DNA from: Linyphia triangularis
Taxonomy: Eukaryota > Arthropoda > Arachnida > Araneae > Linyphiidae
Direction of reading: 5' to 3'
Length of the DNA: 64,000 nt
NCBI GenBank assembly: GCA_963978545.1
Contig: OZ021724.1
Location: 100,700,163-100,764,162, forward strand
The position numbers and the translations under genes were made by a program. Numbering within the stretch: position 1 is the stretch's first letter; each line of letters begins with the position of its first letter. Shown piece after piece: positions 23,784 through 34,720 of the stretch. The notes under the pieces are model-generated. The model searched no databases and was not told where the DNA came from. It saw only the letters and a list, made by a program, of their open reading frames with translations.

Positions 23784-24110
23784 CACGTTCACGCCGGCGC
23801 GTATCACCGGTGGCCCGCACTATACTAAACTTCAACTTAACTAGACATCACTTAGACGATAGATCGTCACAGTGCTCATAGGTATTTAATCCATTTTGGA
23901 GGCGTGAAAGCATAATGTTCACCAAACCACAACCCTATAGAGAACAAAAGGCTATAAGGTTTGGCGAGAATTATGTCTTCACTCCGCCAAAATGGATTAA
24001 ATACCTATGAGCACTGTCACGATCTACCGTCTAAGTGATGTCTAGTTAAGTTGAAGTTTAGTATAGACTGTCTCATCGTACCATCGGTGGTACGCGCCGG
24101 CTTGAACGTG
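23784..24110. mobile_element. Small TTAA element H, split by MITE C2
   Basis: TTAA at 23780-23783 and 24111-24114. The arms CACGTTCACGCCGGCGCGTA and its near complement at 24080-24110 pair over about 30 bp. Without C2 the element is only about 84 bp, essentially one hairpin. Confidence 0.85.
23823..24063 (-). mobile_element. MITE C, copy C2 (241 bp)
   Basis: TACTAAACTTCAACTTAACT to TTAAGTTGAAGTTTAGTA, with TA duplications at 23821-23822 and 24064-24065. Internal orientation is opposite to C1. Confidence 0.95.
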
Positions 24111-24382
24111 TTAAATTAAAATCTTGGTTTTTATGGTTTATATTATTTATGGGTTATACTATTGTCCTCTTCCTTTTTTGCCAGTGTAGTCAATGGCGTT
24201 TAATGACGGCTGACCACAGAGAAAATCGCCTGCTATGTTTATATAGAGGTCTGTGTTTCAGCCAAAATATGGTAGCATTTTTTTCTAGAGAAGCTTGCAA
24301 AGGGCCCTTGAATCAGTTATGCAGATCTGTTTCCGGACGGGAAGACTAACTCAACATATCAGTCCATCTCGCAGTCAAAAAT

Positions 24383-24554
24383 GGTTGGTTGTTTTCAGAT
24401 TATCTGGCGCCTTCAGCAACACGAGGGCTATAATGCGCCGAAACATTCGTCATTTGACAAGCCAACATACATTTACAAACATTCATGCCTTACACGGGAC
24501 TCGAACCGACAACCTCGCGGTCTAGAAGCTAGCATGCTAACCACTATACCGTTT
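24383..24554 (-). mobile_element. SINE-1, head end slightly truncated
   Basis: Minus orientation from GGTTGGTTGTTTTCAG to CACTATACCGTTT. The B-box region is GGTTCGAGTCC (seen as GGACTCGAACC), without the extra C. No clear target duplication. Confidence 0.92.
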
Positions 24555-24576
24555 ATTCAGCCCTAGTTATTGGTTA

Positions 24577-24751
24577 GTTGGTTGGTTGGTTGGTTTATAC
24601 GCTCAACGATCCATTTTTATGCACAATAACGGCTAATCAGGCCGGGACCTACATTGGATTCCGAACCACAACGAACACCCAGGTCTAATCCGGGATTCGA
24701 ACACGACACCTTTGGCATGCGAAGCTAGAGCGCTAACCACACAGCCATCAG
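24577..24751 (-). mobile_element. SINE-2, copy 3, with GGTT tail
   Basis: Minus orientation: GGTTGGTTGGTTGGTTTATA tail, GCTAATCAGGCCGGGACC body, GGGATTCGAAC B-box region, and a head ending CTAACCACACAGCCATC. It shows that SINE-2, like SINE-1, ends in AACC repeats. Confidence 0.88.
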
Positions 24752-24775
24752 ATGAGTCCTTTTGGTTACTGAAAC

Positions 24776-25097
24776 CATCGATACAGATGAACATATCCGA
24801 TGACAATACTAACACCGGTGGGTTGATGATGATGATGGGTGGACGATTAACCAATCACACTTCACTTTTATAATTGGGTGGGAATACAAGAAACCTTGTA
24901 AAGTGCTAGAGTAGATATTTTTTTTGCACATTTTTACTAATTACGGTCTGCTATTGACAGTTTTGCTGTGTACATTCCAAGATTATTATTTATTTTTTCA
25001 ATGCTTTGCAATCTGTATTTTTCACCCATCCAACGATCTAGGAACGACTTCAATTTCCCAACTTTAAACAGTCTAACCAGTTGTTTATCTATATCTG
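24776..25097 (-). mobile_element. MITE F, copy F3 (diverged)
   Basis: The CATCGATACAGATGAAC end matches the F terminus; ATTAACCAATCACACTTCAC, GTGCTAGAGTAGATATTT and GTTGTTTATCTATATC occur in family order. It adjoins SINE-2 copy 3. Confidence 0.75.
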
Positions 25098-25177
25098 AAA
25101 CACGGAAGACCAAAGGATCTCCAAGAAAGGCACTCCAATCAATATTGTAGATCTGCCGCAGAATGAGAAACCCAATC

Positions 25178-27475
25178 TACTAGTCAAAACATTCCCTTTG
25201 TAGACACTTAAAAGCCTATGGAATCCTTCAAGTCCATTTATGGTTTACTAGTCAAAACCATCCCTTTGTTGAGACACTTAAAATCCTAGGGAATCCTTCA
25301 AGTCTATTTACGGTTAAGTCTACCTCAATAACTAGACCCACAATTTCGATACCAAGAAGATCCATACATGTAATCGATACATTCTTTTTCTTCCTTTGTT
25401 GAGACATTTAAAATTCTAGGGAATCCTTCAAGTCCATTTACGGTTAAGTCTACCTCAATAACTAGACCCACAATTTCGATACCAAGAAGATCCATACATG
25501 TAATCGATACATTCTTTTTCTTCCTTTGTTGAGACATTTAAAATTCTAGGGAATCCTTCAAGTCCATTTACGGTTAAGTCTACCTCAATAACTAGACCCA
25601 CAATTTCGATACCAAGAAGATCCATACATGTAATCGATACATTCTTTTTCTTCCTTTGTTGAGACATTTAAAATTCTAGGGAATCCTTCAAGTCCATTTA
25701 CGGTTAAGTCTACCTCAATAACTAGACCCACAATTTCGATACCAAGAAGATCCATACATGTAATCGATACATTCTTTTTCTTCCTTTGTTGAGACATTTA
25801 AAATTCTAGGGAATCCTTCAAGTCCATTTACGGTTAAGTCTACCTCAATAACTAGACCCACAATTTCGATACCAAGAAGATCCATACATGTAATCGATAC
25901 ATTCTTTTTCTTCCTTTGTTGAGACATTTAAAATTCTAGGGAATCCTTCAAGTCTATTTACGGTTAAGTCTACCTCAATAACTAGACCCACAATTTCGAT
26001 ACCAAGAAGATCCATACATGTAATCGATACATTCTTTTTCTTCCTTTGTTGAGACATTTAAAATTCTAGGGAATCCTTCAAGTCCATTTACGGTTAAGTC
26101 TACCTCAATAACTAGACCCACAATTTCGATACCAAGAAGATCCATACATGTAATCGATACATTCTTTTTCTTCCTTTGTTGAGACATTTAAAATTCTAGG
26201 GAATCCTTCAAGTCTATTTACGGTTAAGTCTACCTCAATAACTAGACCCACAATTTCGATACCAAGAAGATCCATACATGTAATCGATACATTCTTTTTC
26301 TTCCTTTGTTGAGACATTTAAAATTCTAGGGAATCCTTCAAGTCCATTTACGGTTAAGTCTACCTCAATAACTAGACCCACAATTTCGATACCAAGAAGA
26401 TCCATACATGTAATCGATACATTCTTTTTCTTCCTTTGTTGAGACATTTAAAATTCTAGGGAATCCTTCAAGTCTATTTACGGTTAAGTCTACCTCAATA
26501 ACTAGACCCACAATTTCGATACCAAGAAAATCCATACATGTAATCGATACATTCTTTTTCTTCCTTTGTTGAGACATTTAAAATTCTAGGGAATCCTTCA
26601 AGTCCATTTACGTTTAAGTCTACCTCAATAACTAGACCCACAATTTCGATACCAAGAAGAACCATACCATGTAATCGATACATTCTTTTTCTTCCTTTGT
26701 TGAGACATTTAAAATTCTAGGGAATCCTTCAAGTCTATTTACGGTTAAGTCTACCTCAATAACTAGACCCACAATTTCGATACCAAGAAGATCCATACAT
26801 GTAATCGATACATTCTTTTTCTTCCTTTGTTGAGACATTTAAAATTCTAGGGAATCCTTCAAGTCTATTTACGGTTAAGTCTACCTCAATAACTAGACCC
26901 ACAATTTCGATACCAAGAAGATCCATACATGTAATCGATACATTCTTTTTCTTCCTTTGTTGAGACATTTAAAATTCTAGGGAATCCTTCAAGTCTATTT
27001 ACGGTTAAGTCTACCTCAATAACTAGACCCACAATTTCGATACCAAGAAGATCCATACATGTAATCGATACATTCTTTTTCTTCCTTTGTTGAGACATTT
27101 AAAATTCTAGGGAATCCTTCAAGTCCATTTACGGTTAAGTCTACCTCAATAACTAGACCCACAATTTCGATACCAAGAAGATCCATACATGTAATCGATA
27201 CATTCTTTTTCTTCCTTTGTTGAGACATTTAAAATTCTAGGGAATCCTTCAAGTCCATTTACGGTTTACTAGTCAAAACCATCCCTTTGTTGAGACACTT
27301 AAAATCCTAAGGAATCCTTCAAGTCCATTTATGGTTTACTAGTCAAAACCATCCCTTTGTTGAGACACTTAAAATCCTAGGGAATCCTTCAAGTCCATTT
27401 ACGGTTAAGTCTACCTCAATAACTAGACCCACAATTTCGATACCAAGAAGATCCATACCATGTAATCGATACAAT
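25178..27475 (-). repeat. 130-bp tandem array, about 17 units
   Basis: A nearly perfect 130-bp unit (signature GACCCACAATTTCGATACC and GTAATCGATACATTC) repeats head to tail. About 70-bp shorter units with TTTACTAGTCAAAACCATCC cap both ends (25178-25317 and about 27265-27405). One unit near 26650 is 131 bp. The roughly 70-codon minus-strand frames that recur every 130 bp are artefacts, since 130 is not a multiple of three. No known family recognised. Confidence 0.95.
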
Positions 27476-28365
27476 CTTTTTCTCCAGAAAACAAAATTCC
27501 ACAAGACCGATGAATTCGTCGTTCCGTACCCCCCAAACACGAATGGCCTTTTTGTTGTACGAAACCCGACGATTCCAGAATTGCTTCCCAATCAATTCTG
27601 CAGATCTGTCACCGACACACAGACCGAGAAACCCAATATATCCGTCATAACCATCAAGAGGCTTTTAAAAAGAAAGTGCAACCCTATACCCAAAAGAAGG
27701 ACCCTTCACGGCCTATTGAAGCGAGGGGAACATTGACAGACAGGAGACAAGACATCGCGACTTCTTAAAAGAACCCGAGAAGGTGCATTTAGGGATGAAC
27801 TCGCAGATGATAAGACAAGGGAGGGGGGCAGGGGGTCAAAGGTTCCGTGCCACCCACAGAGTTGAGGGCGTCATTCCTTTTATGTTGTTTGAGGGCGTGC
27901 GGGCTTTTTTTTTTCCAGGAGTCCTGGCTATTTGGTTTAATAAGACAAGGACTCTTTTTCCCAGAGTGAAAAATGGAGGGCGACGATTCTTTTTCGAAGA
28001 GTTGGTTGCGACATGTGCGGGCAGAGGGGAGTTGAGTTGACAGGTTCCTGCTCCTATGGGAACCGGAGGAATTTTTGTGCCTCGTGCGGAAGCAGCCGCG
28101 CTTTGTTGTCATGGGTGGAGTCAGACTAGTATTTTTTTTTGTTCGTTACGTTTTTCTGTTCAAAGACAGAGCGTGCCGATTTTGTCCTGCAGAAAGTTTG
28201 TGCCGCTTCGTAGGTGATACGCCTTTAATTCAAACAATATAAGGAAACTAACAAATCTCCGTTTATTTAGAGCACACAAATTATGTTGTTAGCATTATTT
28301 TTTTTCTTATTTGGGCAAGCAGCTCTTTAACCAAGGTTAAATTGTTAGAATAACTCGCAGGGAAG
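27476..28365. other. Unique stretch, GC-richer, no gene recognised
   Basis: The first 200 bp partly resemble sequence near 22150-22460. G-rich patches at 27821-27835 and poly(T) at 27905. Overlapping frames of 85 and 107 codons on opposite strands (27783-28112) show no domain. Confidence 0.4.
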
Positions 28366-28532
28366 TTGGTTGTTTTCAGATTATCTGGCGCCATCAGCAA
28401 CACGAGGGCTATAATGCGCCGAAACATTCGTCATTAGACAAGCCATTATACATTTACAAACACCCATGCCTCGAACCCGCAACCTCGCGGTCTAGAAGCC
28501 AGCACGCTAACCAATATACCGTTTGGTCGGCC
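28366..28532 (-). mobile_element. SINE-1 with 14-bp target duplication, internal deletion
   Basis: AACTCGCAGGGAAG lies at 28352-28365 and 28533-28546. The block between CCCATGCC and TCGAACCCGC lacks about 10 bp found in other copies. Confidence 0.95.
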
Positions 28533-29115
28533 AACTCGCAGGGAAGATTTTCTCTAATTTTTGTCAAAATGAGTTAGAATTGCGAATCAAATAAATTCGT
28601 CTGTTTTATCCCCCCCCCCCCCCCCCACTCTCTCTCCCCTTCTCATTTCCCTTTTACCCAACTATTGAAGTTATCAATTAATTAATAATTTACCAATTTA
28701 TCCAACATACAAATCAATTAAGAAGAAAACACAATCACAAGAGAACGTATAAATGCTGCTAATTTATTTAAGTTTCTGACAAGTGTTTGACTCAGTTTGG
28801 ACTTTTCGGTAGCCTTTACGCCAATAAATTCAATTCAACCAACCAACCAATCATTTAAGTTTCAGCAAGATTTTTCACCAAGATGTAGCGACTAAACTTA
28901 AATCAAAAACATGTCATGCTTTATTCGCATTATTTATAATTTAGCACCCATTGTTATTATGGTTGTAATTATTAAAATGCAATCGTTTGCTTTGTCACCT
29001 CCTTTAACATGTATTGTTTACTCTAAGATATAAAAAAAAAAAAAAAAAGAAATCTGTTGCTTTGGAGATTTGAATTCTTACAACTCTATCCTTTATATAG
29101 CAAAGATCAATATGA
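28533..29115. other. Unique stretch with poly(C) and a LINE-like 3' tail
   Basis: Poly(C) near 28610-28626. At 28801-28852 TTACGCCAATAAATTCAATT runs into AACCAACCAACC, resembling the 3' end of the LINE relic at 55270-55311; only the tail is recognisable. Confidence 0.5.
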
Positions 29116-29295
29116 GTTGGGTTGTTTTCAGATTATCTGGCGCCGTCAGCAACACGAGATCTATAATGCGCCGAAATATTCGTCATTAGACAACCCAACA
29201 TACATTTACAAACACCCATGCCTAACTCAGGACTCAAACCCGCAACCTCGCAATCTAGAAGCTAGCACGCTAACCACTATTCCGTTTGGTCGGCC
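29116..29295 (-). mobile_element. SINE-1 with 14-bp target duplication
   Basis: AAAGATCAATATGA (29102-29115) and AAAGGTCAATATGA (29296-29309) flank it. Its B-box region is GGGTTTGAGTCCT. Confidence 0.95.
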
Positions 29296-29380
29296 AAAGG
29301 TCAATATGATTTTGATTTCTCCTTACAGTCAAGTGATCTGCAGAGAGTAGGTTTTTAATTGAATCTATATCCTGGTTTAA

Positions 29381-29584
29381 CCCTTTGCACTCCAGGCCTT
29401 TTTCGCGCGGAGGAATCAGCGACTCGAGACATTTTAGGTTCGGTTGGTGTTCATGGATTTGCTTCATAGAAACTAAACACAGTCATTGGCCTTGCATCGA
29501 ATTTCCGCATCACACCTAATGGTCCTCTCGTGGTTTGGCATCCAATCGTGTGGCGCCTGAGAGGCGCCACTGGAGTGCAAAGGG
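29381..29584 (-). mobile_element. MITE E, copy E2 (204 bp, TTAA sites)
   Basis: CCCTTTGCACTCCAG to CTGGAGTGCAAAGGG between TTAA at 29377-29380 and 29585-29588. It keeps an intact hairpin near the 3' side, GTGGCGCCT/AGGCGCCAC with a 3-nt loop. Confidence 0.95.
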
Positions 29585-29626
29585 TTAACTATATTACTAT
29601 GAATATAGTAGTCCTATCCAAATCGA

Positions 29627-29807
29627 GCCGACCAAGCGGTATAGTGGTTAGCGTGCTGGCTTCTAGACCACGAGATTGCGGGTTCGAGTCCCGTATTAGG
29701 CATGGGTGTTTGTAAATGTATGTTGGCTTGTCTAATGACGAATGTTTCGTCGCATTATAGCCCTCGTGTTGCTGACGGCGCCAGATAATCTTAATACAAC
29801 CAACCAA
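29627..29807 (+). mobile_element. SINE-1 with 14-bp target duplication, canonical B box
   Basis: CCTATCCAAATCGA at 29613-29626 and 29808-29821. The B-box region is GGGTTCGAGTCCC, matching the Pol III consensus without the extra C. Tail CTTAATACAACCAACCAA. Confidence 0.96.
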
Positions 29808-29821
29808 CCTATCCAAATCGA

Positions 29822-30780
29822 AAATTCCTCCTTGTCAAAATAACATCCATTTATTGCACGTAATTAACTTCATTATAAACTTCAAAACAAATTCAACGCT
29901 AATCTTTTTTTAAATTCCAAAATTCACAAATCAATGGCTACTCTGGGAGGAAGAAAAAAAAAAGGCATTCAAAAACTTAAAATCCATCTATAGCATATCA
30001 CCGACACCAAAAATCGTTACTCAAATTAAGTCACGAGGTTGCTTCGACGACAAACAAGACACAAACTTAATTAAAAGTATTTTTCAATTTAGCAGATCGG
30101 CATTTATACGCCTCGGTATGGGATATTAATTAGCGATACTTTAAAAGATCAAAACTTCAATGAGAAAACCCCGGCCTGTTTATCGGTCCTTTTCAATGGT
30201 GCCTATTAATAGACACCCCCGTTTCGTGTTTCGATTTCAATCAGAGTGTTATTTTAACCTTTTAATTTTGTGTATTGATTATTGTCGCGTTTCTAATTAA
30301 TTAATGTCCCCCCTTTTTTTTTTTAATTGATTGTCGGAAATTGGAAGATGATACTACGCTTCAATTTATTTAATGGAAGCGAATGCAGGGCTGAACTTGT
30401 TAAAGAATATTAAAATAAGACTCGAGTACGTCAAATGCAAGTATGGTTCAAGTGGTATCTTTTTTTCCACTTCGTTAATCGATAATAGTGCAAACCATAG
30501 CATTTACGTCACATAAGCAAACATAAATTTAATTGGGAGTTCCAAACAGAAAAGGAAATTAAATTTTTACCGTAAAATTGTTTCCACATTAAATCAAGTC
30601 TTTCGGAAAAGGAGTCCCTGACTTTGATAAGACTTAACTTTGAAACTGGGAGAGACGGTAAAAATAGATTGTGGTATGTTAAGATAGGCGGAGATGGAAT
30701 TTTAACATCTTGGCATACAAATAAAATTGCCTGGTGCCGAAACATAACTTCAGATTAGATCATGATGCGACCCTAACTAT
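29822..30780. other. Unique stretch, no gene recognised
   Basis: AT-rich with poly(T) near 30315. A 78-codon minus frame near 30509-30745 has no domain. Confidence 0.45.
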
Positions 30781-30781
30781 A

Positions 30782-31019
30782 TACTAAACTCCAACTTAAC
30801 TTGACATCACTAGACGATAGATCTTCATCTTGCTAATAGGCATTTAATCAGTTTTGGCGGCGTGAAAGCATAATGCTCGCCAAACCACAACCCTTTAGAG
30901 AACAAAAGGCTGTAAGGTTTGGCGAGCATATGTCTTCACTCCGCTAAAATGGATTAAATGCCTATGAACACTGTGAAGATCTATCGTCTAGTGATGTCAA
31001 GTTAAGTTGGAGTTTAGTA
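30782..31019 (-). mobile_element. MITE C, copy C3 (238 bp)
   Basis: TACTAAACTCCAACTTAACT to AGTTGGAGTTTAGTA. Left TA is present; the right flank is CA, so the duplication has decayed. Confidence 0.93.
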
Positions 31020-31648
31020 CAGAACATAGGGTCAGCGTGGATTTATTGTAAACAAATACTTAATTAATTTCTTGTCTTTTATCGGGATTGTCTTCTGTCT
31101 AAAAAATAATTCAAGAAAATGCAATATGGACATGTTCTCATTTATAATTTTAAGTTTGTGCAGTGAATATACACGGATTATTTAAAAGATCACTTCGATA
31201 CTGACTACCGCTTTCGTTGCGCTTCTCTCTGCTTACTTGTTTGCCGATGCGATTTTTATTTATTGGTACTCTTGAAAGGAGGGGAAGCATCTTCAACTGT
31301 CTAAACAAAATAGTATGGATGCACGATAGAAACAGGTAATCTAATAATATACTGCCCAGTGTTTACCGAAGACAGTTTTCCGACGTCTCGGAGACGTCAA
31401 AGTCTACAATGGCACATGAAATTGTATGTCAAGGGTTTAAATACAACAAATTATCTACAATATTGAAATGTGGTAAGAAATTGTTGTTAAATTTGAATAT
31501 AGCAAAATGAGTTCATATTTCCGTCATGAAAAAGAGCCATAAGATCCCTTAACAGGATGATGCAACCCAAAAGACAACTTTTTTACAGAGTGCAGTAACT
31601 GTTCTTGACAGACAGGTTTTGAATACCCTGTGTTTCCCAGTCTTGTTA
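31020..31648. other. Unique stretch, no gene recognised
   Basis: No repeat family or coding motif seen. Confidence 0.45.
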
Positions 31649-33051
31649 GAGCCTTTCTATACATAGCCTCTCGAGTGGCGAACGCGCGCCACCCCTTCAG
31701 TAGCTCACACAAGCCACTCGAAGCGAAACATGCAATCCTACGGATCTTATTATACTGGCCACTGCTGCGACTAGAGGTTGCGTCTGTCGTTTGTGGTGCT
31801 CAGACCATAAGCGATACATGCAATCCTATGGAGCTTATTATACTGGCCACTGCTGTGACTAGAGGTCGTGTCTGTCACTTTGCGTCTATCACTTGTGGCA
31901 CTCAGACCATAAGCGAAACATGCAATCCTATGGATTTTATTATACTGGCCACTGCTGCGACTAGAGGTTGCGTCTGTCACTTGTGGTGCTCAGATCATAA
32001 GCGATACATGCAATCCTATGGAGCTTATTATACTGAGCCACAGCTGTGGCTAGAGATCGTGCCTGTCACTTTGCGTCTATCACTTGTGGCACTCAGACCA
32101 TAAGCGAAACATGCAATCCTATGGAGCTTATTATACTGAGCCACAGCTGTGGCTAGAGATCGTGCCTGTCACTTTGCGTCTATCACTTGTGGCACTCAGA
32201 CCATAAGCGAAACATGCAATCCTATGGATTTTATTATACTGGCCACTGCTGCGACTAGAGGTTGCGTCTGTCACTTGTGGTGCTCAGACCATAAGCGATA
32301 CATGCAATCCTATGGAGCTTATTATACTGAGCCACAGCTGTGGCTAGAGATCGTGCCTGTCACTTTGCGTCTATCACTTGTGGCACTCAGACCATAAGCG
32401 AAACATGCAATCCTATGGAGCTTATTATACTGAGCCACAGCTGTGGCTAGAGATCGTGCCTGTCACTTTGCGTCTATCACTTGTGGCACTCAGACCATAA
32501 GCGAAACATGCAATCCTATGGATTTTATTATACTGGCCACTGCTGCGACTAGAGGTTGCGTCTGTCACTTGTGGTGCTCAGACCATAAGCGATACATGCA
32601 ATCCTATGGAGCTTATTATACTGAGCCACAGCTGTGACTAGAGGTTGCGTCTGTCACTTGTGGCACTCAGACCATAAGCGAAACATGCAATCCTATGGAT
32701 TTTATTATACTGAGCCACAGCTGTGACTAGAGGTTGCGTCTGTCACTTGTGGCACTCAGACCATAAGCGAAACATGCAATCCTATGGATTTTATTATACT
32801 GGCCACTGCTGCGACTAGAGGTTGCGTCTGTCACTTGTGGTGCTCAGACCATAAGCGATACATGCAATCCTATGGAGCTTATTATACTGAGCCACAGCTG
32901 TGACTAGAGGTTGTGTCTGTCACTTTGTGTCTGTCACTTGTGGCACTCAGACCATAAACGAAACATGCAATCCTATGAAGCTTATTATACTAAGCCACAG
33001 CAGTGGCCAGAAGCGCGTTCGCCACACGAGTGGCTCTGTATAATAAGACCT
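31649..33051 (+). mobile_element. MITE D, copy D2, expanded into a tandem array
   Basis: The ends (AGCCTTTCTATACATAGCCT left, TGGCTCTGTATAATAAGACC right) match the D1 termini. In between, about 14 units of alternating 88 and about 102-103 bp share ACATGCAATCCTATGG and TTATTATACTG. Many carry the perfect palindrome AGCCACAGCTGTGGCT. A 294-bp higher-order period (one short plus two long units) repeats identically around 32149 and 32443. Because 294 is divisible by three, a repeated plus-strand frame arises, but it is not a gene. Confidence 0.9.
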
Positions 33052-33657
33052 TTACCTGACAAATCCGTCCAAATGAGAATGGGCCTCATCGGTAAGCAGT
33101 CGACACTTTTACATCTATCAAATCAATTTCGCACACCCTTGCATTTCAAAATCCATATCCAACTTACCACGTGTATCTTCTTTCTGTCTCGCACTGTTTC
33201 GGAGCTACGTCGTTTCAAATGCCAGGGATTCCTTTCTCGAAGACCCTATACACGCTCCAACGGGTCTGGAGACATTATTTCCCACAGTTCTTGTTATTAG
33301 TGCCGCATTTCATTGTTTACCATTTCTCCCTGCTCGTAAACAAACAGCCGCATGTGTCTTGGTGGGCGCATCCCACACAAGCGGAGTCTTTCTCTTCGGA
33401 GAATCGCCGAGTCTGTCAACTGTTTTACATTGGGGGGGGGGGGGTGGATACGCGCACGTGCGTGTGTGGCTTCTGCGACAAATCACTCTGCGATGTCTTT
33501 GCTGCACAAAACGGCTGGTTTCCTTGTAAATAAATAGATAGCATTTCCACTGATAAGAGTGCTCCTTTGTTATCTAGTTTGAGTTGAGTCTGCTGGAACG
33601 CGAATGAAGTCGGGATGAGAAGGCAGTGGCTTTCGTTCTCCAGAGGATTCTTCCGAA
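33052..33657. other. Unique stretch, GC-richer, no gene recognised
   Basis: Poly(G) at 33433-33444. Two overlapping frames of 129 and 120 codons (32911-33300 and 33171-33533) start in or next to the D array and show no domain. Confidence 0.4.
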
Positions 33658-34720
33658 AACTAAGGGTGTGGAACATCGCGCAACTTTCAATTGCACTATA
33701 ATATTGGTCATTGCATTAACATTTTATATGGTGTTATTTACCGTTTTCATATTTTCACTAATAAGTTTGGTTTGGCGATATTTTGGCAATAATTTTTAGA
33801 TTCCCCCCCTCCTCGAAATTGGCGATGCTATTTGATAGACATTATACTGTCCTTTCTTGTGCGTATTGTCTTTCTTGTTGTTTCTTAGTGCACAAACCAT
33901 CTTATCTCCGCACACACGGAAAAAAAAGACGCCAAAAATGACGCCAGGAAAAGATCCTTTTTATTGAGTCACGCGTTAATAAATAACGCCTTTAATCACC
34001 ATTATTTAGCCGTAACTTGGTGTGACGTCATCTCGCCATCCGTCTTGCCAGGTACACTATAATATTGGTCATTGTAATAAAATTTATGATGTTATTTATC
34101 GTTTTCATATTTTCACTCATTTGATTAAAAATGGCCAGTTAGGCGATATTTTTGGCAATAATTTATACACGGTGAAAAAGAAAATTACGAAATCCGCCAT
34201 GTTATTCGATAGACATTACATTGTCATTTCTTGTGCGTGAAACGGAAAAAAAATCAATCGTTGACGGGCGATGCTCGAGAGCCGAGAGCTTTGTGTTAAA
34301 GGCACTCGTTTTTCAACTTTTTACGCTTTTATCCCATTTCTACGGGAATTTCAGGGTTGGGGACGATTAGAACATCTGTAGAGGTATTAGCATAGAGATT
34401 TTAATCAAAATCGCATGAACTTTTTTATAGCAATTGCTGAAAAACTTGATTTTTTTCATGATTTCAACCTTATGTGCGATTTTCACGAAAACCTTAATGG
34501 TAGGTTCCATGGCCACCACACTAACCCGCACACCAAATTTGAACAACGTAGGTCAATTTTTTCGGGTGTTATGCTGACCACGTACACAGAGACAGACATT
34601 TTTCTTAGACCACTCTTTTGAAATCAAGATGTTCCAAAACGTGGAGAAATGCAAGCAAAAACAAGAAATTTGTTTTACAATTCTTTCATTACTCTATGTA
34701 AACATATGGGTAATTGAAAG
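33658..34720 (+). repeat. Interspersed repeat R3, long copy with a doubled 5' part
   Basis: GTGGAACATCGCGCAACTTT begins the family. The 5' block CACTATAATATTGGTCATTG occurs at about 33693 and again near 34055, so the start is duplicated. The second copy continues through TTTTTGGCAATAATTTATAC, CGAAAACCTTAATGGTAGG and GTTATGCTGACCACG to a terminal GTAATTGAAAGT near 34710, the complement of ACTTTCAATT at the start. Short terminal inverted repeats suggest a DNA element; class unproven. Confidence 0.72.

Larger units (their letters stand above)
23370..24145 (+). repeat. Interspersed repeat R2, copy R2d (carrying H and C2)
   Basis: Begins ATTAACTTCGGTG, has GAAACTTGGCAGATAGATTC at about 23490, and resumes after the H insert with AAATCTTGGTTTTTATGG. 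The insert lies just before the terminal hairpin of R2. Confidence 0.82.

Noticed and set aside
25178..27475. Recurrent 70-codon minus-strand proteins in the 130-bp array
   Set aside because: The period is not a multiple of three, so each frame stops within two units. Identical peptides come from repeat homogeneity, not selection for coding.
31630..32637. Repeated 82-157-codon plus-strand proteins in element D2
   Set aside because: The frame stays open because the 294-bp higher-order repeat is divisible by three. It starts outside the element, and the sequence is palindromic MITE material.
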